Source: Candidatus Thorarchaeota archaeon SMTZ1-83
Lineage (GTDB): Archaea > Asgardarchaeota > Thorarchaeia > Thorarchaeales > Thorarchaeaceae
NCBI GenBank assembly: GCA_001563325.1
Contig: LRSK01000011.1
Location: 1-9,617 of the forward strand
Length of the DNA: 9,617 nt
Direction of reading: 5' to 3'
The translations under genes were made by a program, and so were the position numbers. The notes under the pieces were generated by a model, which was not told the origin of the DNA, did not search any database, and was given only the letters and a program-made list of their open reading frames with translations. This document shows positions 1 to 6,500 of the stretch, piece by piece; the stretch's first letter is position 1; each line of letters opens with the position of its first letter.

Positions 1-2
1 AG

Positions 3-104
3 GAGTTCTGGATTGTAGAGGAGGCAGGTCATGCCATTATGAATCATGAGAAGACGAAGGACGACCTGTTTGCTCGTACGATAGACTTCCTCGAAAGCTC
101 CTAA
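3..104 (+). CDS. C-terminal end of an alpha/beta hydrolase-like protein (partial)
   Basis: This open frame runs in from the left edge and stops at TAA (102-104), giving the last 33 residues. It reads through a beta-strand-like FWIVEEAGHA, then a charged helix that ends in ARTIDFLESS. A hydrophobic strand, then G-H, then a helix ending in a 'hxFL' tail is how many alpha/beta hydrolases of the acyl-peptidase/esterase type end. In those enzymes the His (here codon 30-32) completes the Ser-Asp-His triad. The nucleophile and acid lie outside the window, so the class of substrate cannot be given. The gene is separated from the next one by 138 bases. Family assignment is by motif memory on a short fragment, so confidence is moderate. 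Confidence 0.6.
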   Translation, partial: EFWIVEEAGHAIMNHEKTKDDLFARTIDFLESS

Positions 105-185
105 TCGTGTATCACTTCCTAGCATTGAAGGACAGTGCAGTCTATCTTCTCGGTGTTTATCTCTCTTTGATGCATACCAACTCAA

Positions 186-197
186 AACCGAAATAAG
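186..197 (+). promoter_or_regulatory. possible BRE/TATA-like element for the histidine phosphatase gene
   Basis: AACCGAAATAAG resembles an archaeal purine-rich BRE followed by an A/T-rich TATA-like core. A start of transcription about 25 bases downstream (near 220) would leave a short leader that still contains the GGAG at 235-238. The match to the TTTAWATA consensus is weak, so this is a guess based on position. Confidence 0.2.
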
Positions 198-242
198 TCG
201 GAAGAATGCCGCCCGGTCGTAGACCATAGAGAGAGGAGTAAG

Positions 243-947
243 TTGGATAGAAGCGAGGAAAAATGGCTGAGGCAAGAGTGGCTCTCAGATGCCCGAGGAT
301 TGACTAGCTGGGCTAACTATCAGCCTCTAGCCCACCCGATACTGCTTGCTGTCAGACACTCGCACAGGGAACCAGTCAAGACTCTCGATGAGATGGTAGA
401 TAGAAGAATCACGGAACTAGGGCACGAAATGGGCAAAGAGTTCGGGAGAAGACTGCCTATTGGTAGAAGAGTCATCATTCGTCATAGCAGAATACGAAGA
501 TGCCGAGAAACAGCTGAGGATCTTGCAGATGGAATCCATGAAATGGGTGGGAAGATACGGCAGTTGGAAGAGCTTGGAATTCTAGTAGGACCGCGCGTTC
601 ACGACGCTGAAATCTGGAGCAATGTGGGTGTAGATGGAATAGAAGTGGCCAAGTTCGTTAATGACTATGCGGATGGTCGATTTGATGAGAGTCGGATAGA
701 GAGTTTCGAGATATATCGAGAGAGACTCATAGAGGGCACCATCGGTGCACTGAATACGGCACAGCCAGGGGACTTGTACGTTTACGTGACACATGATGCC
801 TTTTTACTGATGGCGAAGAGAGCATACCTCGGTCGAGCAGTTGTGGATGCAGACAGGCCATGCAGACAGGCCCCCGTATCTGGGGGGTTGGAGCCTTTCA
901 AGAACGCCCGAGGGCATTTGCCTGTTCGAGGGCGGAGTCACTATTGA
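243..947 (+). CDS. histidine phosphatase family protein, C-terminus frameshifted
   Basis: Member of the histidine phosphatase (phosphoglycerate mutase-like) superfamily, which transfers phosphate through a catalytic histidine; the substrate cannot be told. Visible motifs are RHSHR (residues 38-42, phospho-acceptor His39), an I-T-E-L-G turn (56-60), H-S-R-I-R-R-C-R-E-T-A (81-91, the second phosphate-binding segment) and the terminal T-H-D (183-185). Start is TTG at 243, preceded by GGAG at 235-238 with a short 4-base spacer; no ATG or GTG is available in frame just upstream. Residues 1-206 look intact. After that the frame is wrong: a 13-bp tandem duplication (847-872) shifts reading, so residues 207-234 as encoded are basic and family-unlike. 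Without one copy the gene would end at TAG 958-960 with PPYLGGW, then a strand ending VTIDIDL. All catalytic motifs precede the shift, so an altered but possibly active protein is conceivable. Confidence 0.85.
   Translation: MDRSEEKWLRQEWLSDARGLTSWANYQPLAHPILLAVRHSHREPVKTLDEMVDRRITELGHEMGKEFGRRLPIGRRVIIRHSRIRRCRETAEDLADGIHEMGGKIRQLEELGILVGPRVHDAEIWSNVGVDGIEVAKFVNDYADGRFDESRIESFEIYRERLIEGTIGALNTAQPGDLYVYVTHDAFLLMAKRAYLGRAVVDADRPCRQAPVSGGLEPFKNARGHLPVRGRSHY
847..872 (+). repeat. perfect 13-bp tandem duplication causing a frameshift
   Basis: ATGCAGACAGGCC occurs at 847-859 and again immediately at 860-872 with no mismatch. Thirteen is not a multiple of three, so the copy moves the histidine phosphatase gene from one frame to another. 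Deleting either copy restores a continuous frame from 243 to TAG at 958-960. It could be a real recent slippage mutation, a phase-variation-like event or an assembly error. Confidence 0.9.
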
Positions 948-1008
948 TATTGACCTTTAGAGTACGGCGGCAAGATTCTTATTCTACACAAGGCCCGAAG
1001 TTGGGATT

Positions 1009-1014
1009 AGGAGG
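1009..1014 (+). promoter_or_regulatory. strong Shine-Dalgarno site of the 38-residue membrane peptide gene
   Basis: AGGAGG, a full anti-SD match, lies 8 bases before ATG at 1023. It is one of the two best ribosome binding sites in the window and is the main reason to treat the tiny frame behind it as a gene. Confidence 0.75.
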
Positions 1015-1022
1015 ATTGACAA

Positions 1023-1139
1023 ATGAGAAAGAGTGTAATCCTGCTAATCATCATAATCATTGGGATTGTTGGATTCATAGCTGTCCACTATCTCATGGCC
1101 GGCCAACTGCCACTCGCATTGTGTACGCAGTGTCATTGA
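1023..1139 (+). CDS. 38-residue single-pass membrane peptide with C-terminal CxxCH
   Basis: ATG 1023 to TGA 1137-1139 encodes 38 residues. A basic N-terminus (MRKS) is followed by a strongly hydrophobic helix (residues about 5-26, including a run of five isoleucines), then a short MAGQLPLA linker and the terminal LCTQCH. By the positive-inside rule the C-terminus should face outside. Its last five residues, C34-T-Q-C-H38, match the CxxCH motif that binds heme c covalently, and could equally bind a metal or be a redox dithiol. The perfect AGGAGG with 8-base spacing supports translation. It lies 62 bases after the restored phosphatase stop and could share its transcript. I do not recognise a family. 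Alternatives are a small membrane regulator or a chance frame, the latter unlikely given the SD and composition. Confidence 0.6.
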   Translation: MRKSVILLIIIIIGIVGFIAVHYLMAGQLPLALCTQCH

Positions 1140-1229
1140 GAGGTTCTCCTCAAGGAACCAAAGTTGCTCTCTGATTTCATATCCAAGAAGTCATTAAGGC
1201 ATGTTATTGACTCATGTCCTTGAGAAAGC

Positions 1230-1694
1230 ATGATTGAACGCTCCGAACTTGAAACTTGGACTTGGATTATGAAGTACTGGGTGATCATATTCCCAATTCT
1301 TTTGCTGGCAGGTCTTTTACTCAGTCAGCTTGGAGACCCCTCCTACTACTGGATTCCATTCGCTGTAGGCGTGCCCTTGACAATCATCCCGGTCACCTAT
1401 CTTAACCTAGTCGGAGGCGGCTGCAGTCTAAGGTTCCAGATGTGTGCTCTTGTGAAGGGAATGACAGCAGGTGTGGTCTTCCTTCTTCTTTCGATGGCTG
1501 CAGACTATTACATCTGGAACGTCTTGAGTGCGTACCTCGAGTGGACTCCACTTTCCTCAACCTTCTCTATGTCTATCATCTACCAGCTATGGTTCTTCAG
1601 TGGAGTAATCGGAGGGTTCGGCGCGAGGATTATGGAAGTCCGAGGGCAGTCTAGAGGCATCAGTGGAACACCAACGGTGTCGGTGTTCGAGTAG
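1230..1694 (+). CDS. hypothetical membrane protein, about four transmembrane helices
   Basis: This 154-residue protein has hydrophobic segments at about residues 16-34, 40-61, 74-96 and 110-131. A short polar N-terminus precedes them, and a hydrophilic tail rich in Arg, Gly and Ser follows. A TGA at 1221-1223 blocks upstream extension, so ATG 1230 is the first possible start. Only a weak GAGA lies before it, and Met14 (1269) just before the first helix is an alternative. Two cysteines (65 and 72) flank the start of the third helix. I recognise no family or catalytic motif. It sits between two other small membrane-protein genes on the same strand, with gaps of 90 and 157 bases, so it may be separately transcribed. 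The hydrophobic pattern makes a real gene likely; function is unknown. Confidence 0.65.
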   Translation: MIERSELETWTWIMKYWVIIFPILLLAGLLLSQLGDPSYYWIPFAVGVPLTIIPVTYLNLVGGGCSLRFQMCALVKGMTAGVVFLLLSMAADYYIWNVLSAYLEWTPLSSTFSMSIIYQLWFFSGVIGGFGARIMEVRGQSRGISGTPTVSVFE

Positions 1695-1770
1695 TCGAGC
1701 CCGCCATCTTCCAAGGACTTTACCCTACTGAGTCACTCTGGAGAGATGCGAATGCATGCGTATTACTCAG

Positions 1771-1804
1771 AAATAGCTCTGTATTTCACCCCCCACAGCT
1801 ATTT
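1771..1804. promoter_or_regulatory. 8-bp inverted repeat overlapping a TATA-like box
   Basis: AAATAGCT (1771-1778) is repeated in perfect inverted orientation as AGCTATTT (1797-1804), with 18 bases between. The right arm runs into ATTTATGG (1801-1808), the best TATA-like sequence before the small gene starting at 1852. Transcription from it would begin near 1828. The layout would fit a dimeric repressor site covering the TATA box, or a stem-loop ending the upstream transcript. Neither is proven. Confidence 0.35.
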
Positions 1805-1851
1805 ATGGTAGTAAAGCTAGGATTCTGTAACCACACGGAGTGGAATACCAA

Positions 1852-2064
1852 ATGGGAAAAGGTCTCGCGATATTTGGACTCATCCTGATGATTCTGGGAA
1901 TTCTGCCATTGTTTCTACCAATGCTTGGATTTCCTGAGATTGCTGCCTACTTCTACATGCTCGGCTTGTACGAGATTGACCTGGCCGGCTACCTGTTCTC
2001 CGAGTTGATGCTAATCCTGATTGGACTAGGCTTCATCCTACTCGTAGTGGGAGCCATGAGGTAG
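1852..2064 (+). CDS. small two-helix membrane protein, unknown function
   Basis: This 70-residue protein consists mostly of two hydrophobic helices (about residues 5-26 and 47-69). They are joined by a loop containing GFPEIAAYFYMLGLYEIDL, and the chain ends in the short basic GAMR. Start is placed at ATG 1852 because GGAG (1837-1840) lies upstream at a long but usable spacing. An in-frame GTG at 1840 would add four residues but overlaps that GGAG. A TATA-like box at 1801-1808 could drive the gene alone. The pattern (Gly/Ile/Leu-rich helix, acidic loop, second helix) resembles many small archaeal membrane proteins, but I do not recognise a named family. A GTAGG stop region runs straight into a short hairpin at 2067-2080. 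Confidence 0.6.
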   Translation: MGKGLAIFGLILMILGILPLFLPMLGFPEIAAYFYMLGLYEIDLAGYLFSELMLILIGLGFILLVVGAMR

Positions 2065-2066
2065 GC

Positions 2067-2080
2067 CCACATTCATGTGG
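2067..2080 (+). terminator. short hairpin directly after the 1852-2064 gene
   Basis: CCACAT (2067-2072) and ATGTGG (2075-2080) form a perfect 6-bp inverted repeat, three bases after the stop codon. The two-base gap means the innermost pairs would open. No clear T-run follows, so a terminator role is only possible. Confidence 0.3.
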
Positions 2081-2179
2081 ATGACTCTGAAGGTATATCC
2101 CACGCAGGGGCAGATACCACATGGGCCCGGTTTGAGGGGGGCAACCGGTTTAGTGGTAACTGGGATTTAGTTCACATGA

Positions 2180-2210
2180 GGTCAACGAGTCCACTGAGGA
2201 CTCCTTGACC
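2180..2210 (+). terminator. strong 12-bp hairpin (terminator or leader element)
   Basis: GGTCAA-C-GAGTCC pairs with GGACTC-C-TTGACC around a five-base loop ACTGA. That is twelve base pairs interrupted by one symmetric C/C mismatch. It is the strongest stem in the window. It is followed by the pyrimidine-rich ATTCTCTTC rather than a run of T, and stands 38 bases before the TTG start at 2248. It could end the upstream transcript or act as an operator or leader structure for the AlkZ-like gene. Confidence 0.45.
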
Positions 2211-2216
2211 ATTCTC

Positions 2217-2224
2217 TTCATATG
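2217..2224 (+). promoter_or_regulatory. possible TATA box giving a leaderless AlkZ-like transcript
   Basis: TTCATATG is centred about 27 bases before TTG 2248, the usual archaeal distance from TATA box to transcription start. Since no good Shine-Dalgarno site precedes 2248, a leaderless mRNA would explain both facts. The match to consensus is weak. Confidence 0.25.
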
Positions 2225-2247
2225 TGTGAAGGCCAGCTGCAGGACCA

Positions 2248-3444
2248 TTGCAGGGGGTCTTTCTAATCTCTAGCCTGACAACTGAACAGATTCGTTTGAA
2301 CCATCTACGGAAGCAGTACGCCTTTGATAAGAGAAAACCGACGTTCTATGGGATTGTCAGAGAGCAGCTAGGGCTGCATTCCACTGACTATTGGACCCCC
2401 TATCTCTCAGTCTGGGCCAGAATCGGAGATTACGATGCGGAGGCGGTTTTCAGATCCTTAGACAGCGGCGACCGTATTGTCAGACTGAACTCATTTCGAG
2501 GCACGGTCCATGTTGTCCATGTCGATAATCTGCCATTGCTGATTCGTGCGACGGGGCCGTTTCTCTACAAGAGAATACGTCAGCATCCTGACATCAAGGG
2601 ACTCAGTGATCAGGAGATAAAGTCCCTGACGGATAGCGTGCTCACTGTTTTGGAGAATGGTCCCAAGACGATGAGAGAGATAAAGAAGCTGCTACCAGAC
2701 CAAGCCAAGAAGATCAGACCTCTCTTCACCTTGGCAGCAACTTCAGGGAGAGTCATTAGGGCCACTGCAAGTCACGCGAGGAATCCAACTACTGCATATG
2801 CCCTGATTGAGAAATGGGTTGATGGCTTCGTGCCTACGGACATCTCAGAGGAAGAGGCGCTCAGGGAAGTGATTCGACTCTACATCCATAGGTTTGGACC
2901 GGTAGCCATCGATGACATCTCCTGGTGGATACCGACGACGAAGACCAAAGCCAGGGACGAGGTTGAGCAACTGTTTGACGAGATTGTCCGAGTAGAAATC
3001 GAGGGGGAAGAAAGACACATGGCCGCAGACGATGCGGAAACGGCGGCATCGCTCGAGCCTCCAGCTGAACCCATAGTTTGGCTGCTCCCTTACGAAGACT
3101 ATCTTCCGAAGGCCTTCATCAATAGGGACTGGTACATGGCCGAGGAACAAAGGCCAATGCTCTTTCCGCAGCTTCGAGAGCACTACTGGCCGCCAAATAT
3201 GTCAACACCTGTGACAAAAGCCATGAAGTCCACAGATGCCTCGGGAGAGATTCGCCCCACGGTCTGGATTAATGGGGAGGCTGTGGGACGCTGGGAATTG
3301 GAGTCGCACGACGAAAAACAGAATGTAGTGTACAAAATCTATCGAGAAGTCCGTCCTAAGTATGGTAATATGATTTCTGAGAAAGCTTCAGAGTTGGAAG
3401 ACTTCGTGAACACGCAGTTGGTTCCAATATCGAGCTCAAAATGA
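2248..3444 (+). CDS. winged-helix DNA-binding protein of the AlkZ-like (HTH_42) family
   Basis: This 398-residue protein matches the AlkZ-like/HTH_42 family, whose studied members (AlkZ, YcaQ) are DNA glycosylases that unhook interstrand crosslinks. Family signatures are TPYLSVWARIGDYD (about 50-63), R84-G-T-V-H88, W278-L-L-P-Y-E-D284 and P337-T-V-W-I-N-G-E-A-V-G-R-W349. Two winged-helix-like segments lie at about 119-176 and 199-253. Length is typical. At the position where glycosylases carry Q-x-Q or Q-x-D, this protein reads H44-S-T-D47, so catalysis should not be assumed; an uncharacterised subgroup is as likely. Start: TGA at 2227-2229 blocks extension upstream. TTG 2248 is the first candidate, but it lacks a good SD, and the conserved part begins only near residue 10. 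It stands alone, with 97 bases to the next gene. Confidence 0.8.
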   Translation: MQGVFLISSLTTEQIRLNHLRKQYAFDKRKPTFYGIVREQLGLHSTDYWTPYLSVWARIGDYDAEAVFRSLDSGDRIVRLNSFRGTVHVVHVDNLPLLIRATGPFLYKRIRQHPDIKGLSDQEIKSLTDSVLTVLENGPKTMREIKKLLPDQAKKIRPLFTLAATSGRVIRATASHARNPTTAYALIEKWVDGFVPTDISEEEALREVIRLYIHRFGPVAIDDISWWIPTTKTKARDEVEQLFDEIVRVEIEGEERHMAADDAETAASLEPPAEPIVWLLPYEDYLPKAFINRDWYMAEEQRPMLFPQLREHYWPPNMSTPVTKAMKSTDASGEIRPTVWINGEAVGRWELESHDEKQNVVYKIYREVRPKYGNMISEKASELEDFVNTQLVPISSSK

Positions 3445-3480
3445 AGCGAGTTCCTCACCAACAGCTACCGAGTCTTTTCG

Positions 3481-3502
3481 AGTCATGCAAGTGCTCATGA
3501 CT
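3481..3502 (+). terminator. 7-bp hairpin between the AlkZ-like gene and the giant surface-protein gene
   Basis: AGTCATG (3481-3487) and CATGACT (3496-3502) are perfect inverted repeats around the eight-base loop CAAGTGCT, 37 bases after the AlkZ-like stop. No T-run follows. It could end that transcript or be a binding site upstream of the surface-protein gene; a clear TATA box is not visible in this gap. Confidence 0.3.
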
Positions 3503-3529
3503 TAGAGGGTTGTCCTCTTCCACTCTCTT

Positions 3530-3533
3530 GAGG
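3530..3533 (+). promoter_or_regulatory. Shine-Dalgarno site that selects ATG 3542
   Basis: GAGG lies 8 bases before ATG 3542. A GTG at 3539 directly precedes that ATG in frame; the spacing and codon favour ATG, which removes one residue from the longest reading. Confidence 0.5.
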
Positions 3534-3541
3534 CGAACGTG

Positions 3542-6500
3542 ATGAGAATAAGAAAGCACGCTGTCATCGGACTTCTTGCGGTGTTATTGATAGGCCTTAT
3601 TGCAGCTCCTACGCCGGGAGCTGTTTCAACTTCTGAAACCGACAATGTCTTGCCCTTCTCATCAGAGTCGGATCAAACACTACGCCGAGAGAATCCACTT
3701 CGAGGTAAGGTCTTCAGCATATCTGCGGAGCCCAGCGAAGGAGTGCTCAATCCTATCAGGATACAGCAGTCAGGCTATCAGACAACGGAGTTGGCAAGAG
3801 GTAGTGCGGATGCAGGGGTCAGCACCACGCGGAACATCACCATTGATGAAACAGATGGATGGTTTGCGAATAACACAGCAGTTGAAGTTTCGAACCTAAA
3901 GCGCTTGTATTGTGTGAATGGAACATTCGACGATGGAACCGATCCATGGACGAATTATAGTATCGACGGCGGATCAAATACACAGATTCACTCTTACAAT
4001 TCGTCAGGAGGTTATATTGTCTGCAGGAATATGGGCGACTGGAATCCCGCATTTGGAGGTTCTTATACTCACTCCTCTGGCACCGAGGTGGGATGGGAAC
4101 AGATAGCAAACAACACACCTGCACAACTAAGCTTCAGACTAGAATTCGATTTTCAATACCCAACAGGGCCAATTGATCCAGATGGAGATGACACATTTGA
4201 TGGAGATGTAGGTGTCTTCTGGGAACTAGACTCAGATAATTTCTATGAGGGCTGGTATTGGCCTGTGCAGCAACTCGACTCAAGAGAAACATGGTACTCG
4301 GTCAGTCAGGAATATACACTCTCAGTTGCAGATAGCGAGTTGGCTGTACGTGTAGGTCTTTACATTGCTGGGGACGTCAGAGTGTACAACCTCGATTATG
4401 ATGATGATCCACTGGGGGAGCCCGATGGCTGGGAGAATGCGCAGAATGTCACCTTGTACATAGACGATGTTGAATTCACAAGCATCGCCACCCCAGAATT
4501 CGAGATTGTCGAGCTGACCTTTCATGCTGGGGGGCTATCTTCTCCAATCACTGGGATGGGGACCGGATCAGCATCCATAGCCAATCCAGCCTTTTGGTCT
4601 GTGGATCCTCTAGAGGTTCAAATAACGGCAAACACTAGTGTGATCTTCACATACTCAGTCACAACACAATTCCATCGTTACATCAACTCATCTTGGACCA
4701 ATGACCTATCAAAGCAGGGTGTTCAATACTCAGTCACAGCAGGTCAAAGTCCGGATCTGTCTCTCTTCACATATGTTACACCGTCAACGGAATATGATGA
4801 TGTGACACTAGACTTACTGTATCCTGTAGATTGGGAGAATGCGACTGTACTTGACCCTCTGAGTACTGACATAACGGGTAATTGCCTTGTTTCCCCTGGC
4901 CGTATCCATGTGCCGAATAGCGAGATGGGCAGAAGTGGTTGGTGGGAGATAGAACTTCAATCCCCGAACTATGCACAGAACGTGTCAATTCAAGTTCAGG
5001 ATGGGAGCACAGGGGAATGGTCCGAGAACTCCCTGTTTAGATCAGGCAACACCACGAGGACTCAGGTCGAGATAGGTACACTCGCTAATACTCCATCACA
5101 AGGCGACCCAGTGAACATAACGTGGACGATGCCTAGCGATACTGTTTGGGCGTTGGACTCGGTCACGACGATGACCAATGGGATAGTAAATAGTTCGTCA
5201 TTCAATCTCGCAGGAGCCAATACCACTGCAGGGGAGTGGCAAGTTGAGGTAGCCTGGACAAACGGGACAGAGATTGCCTTCGATTTCACGTCCTTCGATA
5301 TGTACCACAGTGCGTCTATTACGCCACACCAAGCAAGCGTTGATACTGACACTGGACAGCTGATTACAAACATGGTATACTTCGTTGATGTAGACACTGG
5401 AGACTATCTGATGGATGAGTCTGCTGTAATAGAGGGCAACTGGTCAGCCTCAACAATAGTCTTCACGCCAAACCTTGTGAAGAACTGGTGGGAGGCGGAC
5501 TTCGATACATCCCTGCTTAGCTCCGGTCGATACGTGATAGTTGTCAATGCCTCAATGCCCTACTTTGAGAACGTATCATGTCAGTTCGTTATTACATCAA
5601 CATACAGGACCGATTTCCAATTGACATCCGTAGGGGGCATCCCTGTAGAGGCCGGGCTCTACGACGTTGTCACTGTTGATGTACGATATGAGGTTGAGGG
5701 GGGATCTGGAATAGATGGTGCAACTATTAGTATGGACTACTCGGGGCCCGGTGGAGGTTTGACTCTTCTGAGTCAGATCAGTGGCAGTTCAGGTGAATAT
5801 TCAATCAACATAACTAGCTCGATATCGGGAACTTACACAATAGCGCTCACAGGTTCGAAGGACTATCATCATAATGGATCAGACACGTTCACGCTGATAG
5901 TGGGGGAGATAGGGACTAATCTTTCTCTAACAAACGGCACTGCAGACTTCACGAGTCTGGGTACTGCATATAGGCTTGTTCTAGGATATACGAATAGCAC
6001 AGGCTATGGCTTAGCGGGTGCGGACCTAAAAGTCGTTGATGTCACACCTAGTACTGGACTCATCTACGGAAATGCAACATATTCTGTGGACGGATACTAC
6101 TCTATCCTGCTTGACTCAACCTCAGCCAGAACCTTCACGCTAGTAATCAGAGCAAATCTGACAAATCACGAAACGCAGTATGCGACTTTCACGATTACAG
6201 TGAGTGAGATCCCGTCAGTCTTGGTTGTTGATGCATCCACCGCAAGAATCTCAGTGGGCCGAAATCACACAATCCAATTCCTTTTTCAAGACGATCAGTC
6301 AAACGGACTGGAAGGGGCAACCATATACGCCCTGAGTCCGCCTGTTGGGGTCGTCGTCAACAGTCTCTTTGAGTTGTCAGGCGGCTACTACAGTATCACA
6401 GTTGAATCCTCGGAGACTGGCGCGTACCAGATGGCCTTCAGGGCGCACCTCGATGACTACCAGGACTCAACGGTTGGCTTCACACTCATTGTAGGATACG

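Larger units (their letters stand above)
2065..2247 (+). other. non-coding, inverted-repeat-rich leader region
   Basis: No convincing gene lies between the small membrane protein and the AlkZ-like gene. The stretch holds at least three inverted repeats: 2067-2080, 2127-2148 (CCGGTT and AACCGG, 10-base loop) and 2180-2210. It also has a G-rich run at 2135-2141 and the self-complementary AACCGGTT (2143-2150). It could be a structured 5' leader, a small RNA, or a set of termination and regulatory sites. I could not match it to tRNA or to a riboswitch class I know. Confidence 0.4.

Noticed and set aside
882..887. Run of six G as the cause of the phosphatase frameshift
   Set aside because: A homopolymer error could shift the frame, but removing one 13-bp copy restores the family-like ending exactly, beginning before the G run, so the duplication is the simpler cause.
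1142..1159. Small hairpin GGTTC/GAACC after the 38-residue peptide gene as a terminator
   Set aside because: Only five pairs around an eight-base loop, without a T-run; too weak to call.
860..1174. Open frame of 104 codons on the plus strand after the phosphatase
   Set aside because: It starts inside the duplication and overlaps the 38-residue peptide gene in another frame. Its composition (many Asn, His, Cys and Arg in no pattern) looks like an out-of-frame reading.
2121..2150. Possible T-arm-like or tRNA-like fold around the CCGGTT/AACCGG repeat
   Set aside because: No seven-pair acceptor stem, anticodon arm or GGTTCRANYCC could be placed around it.
2075..2170. 31-codon plus-strand frame (ATG 2075) inside the inverted-repeat region
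   Set aside because: It has no Shine-Dalgarno site, overlaps two inverted repeats, and shows no hydrophobic or motif pattern.
2845..3183. 112-codon minus-strand frame within the AlkZ-like gene
   Set aside because: It lies wholly opposite a well-supported gene and contains no recognisable motif.
5062..5397. 111-codon minus-strand frame within the giant surface-protein gene
   Set aside because: It is antisense to a continuous beta-rich coding region, with Val/Ser/Thr-rich composition that mirrors the sense codons.
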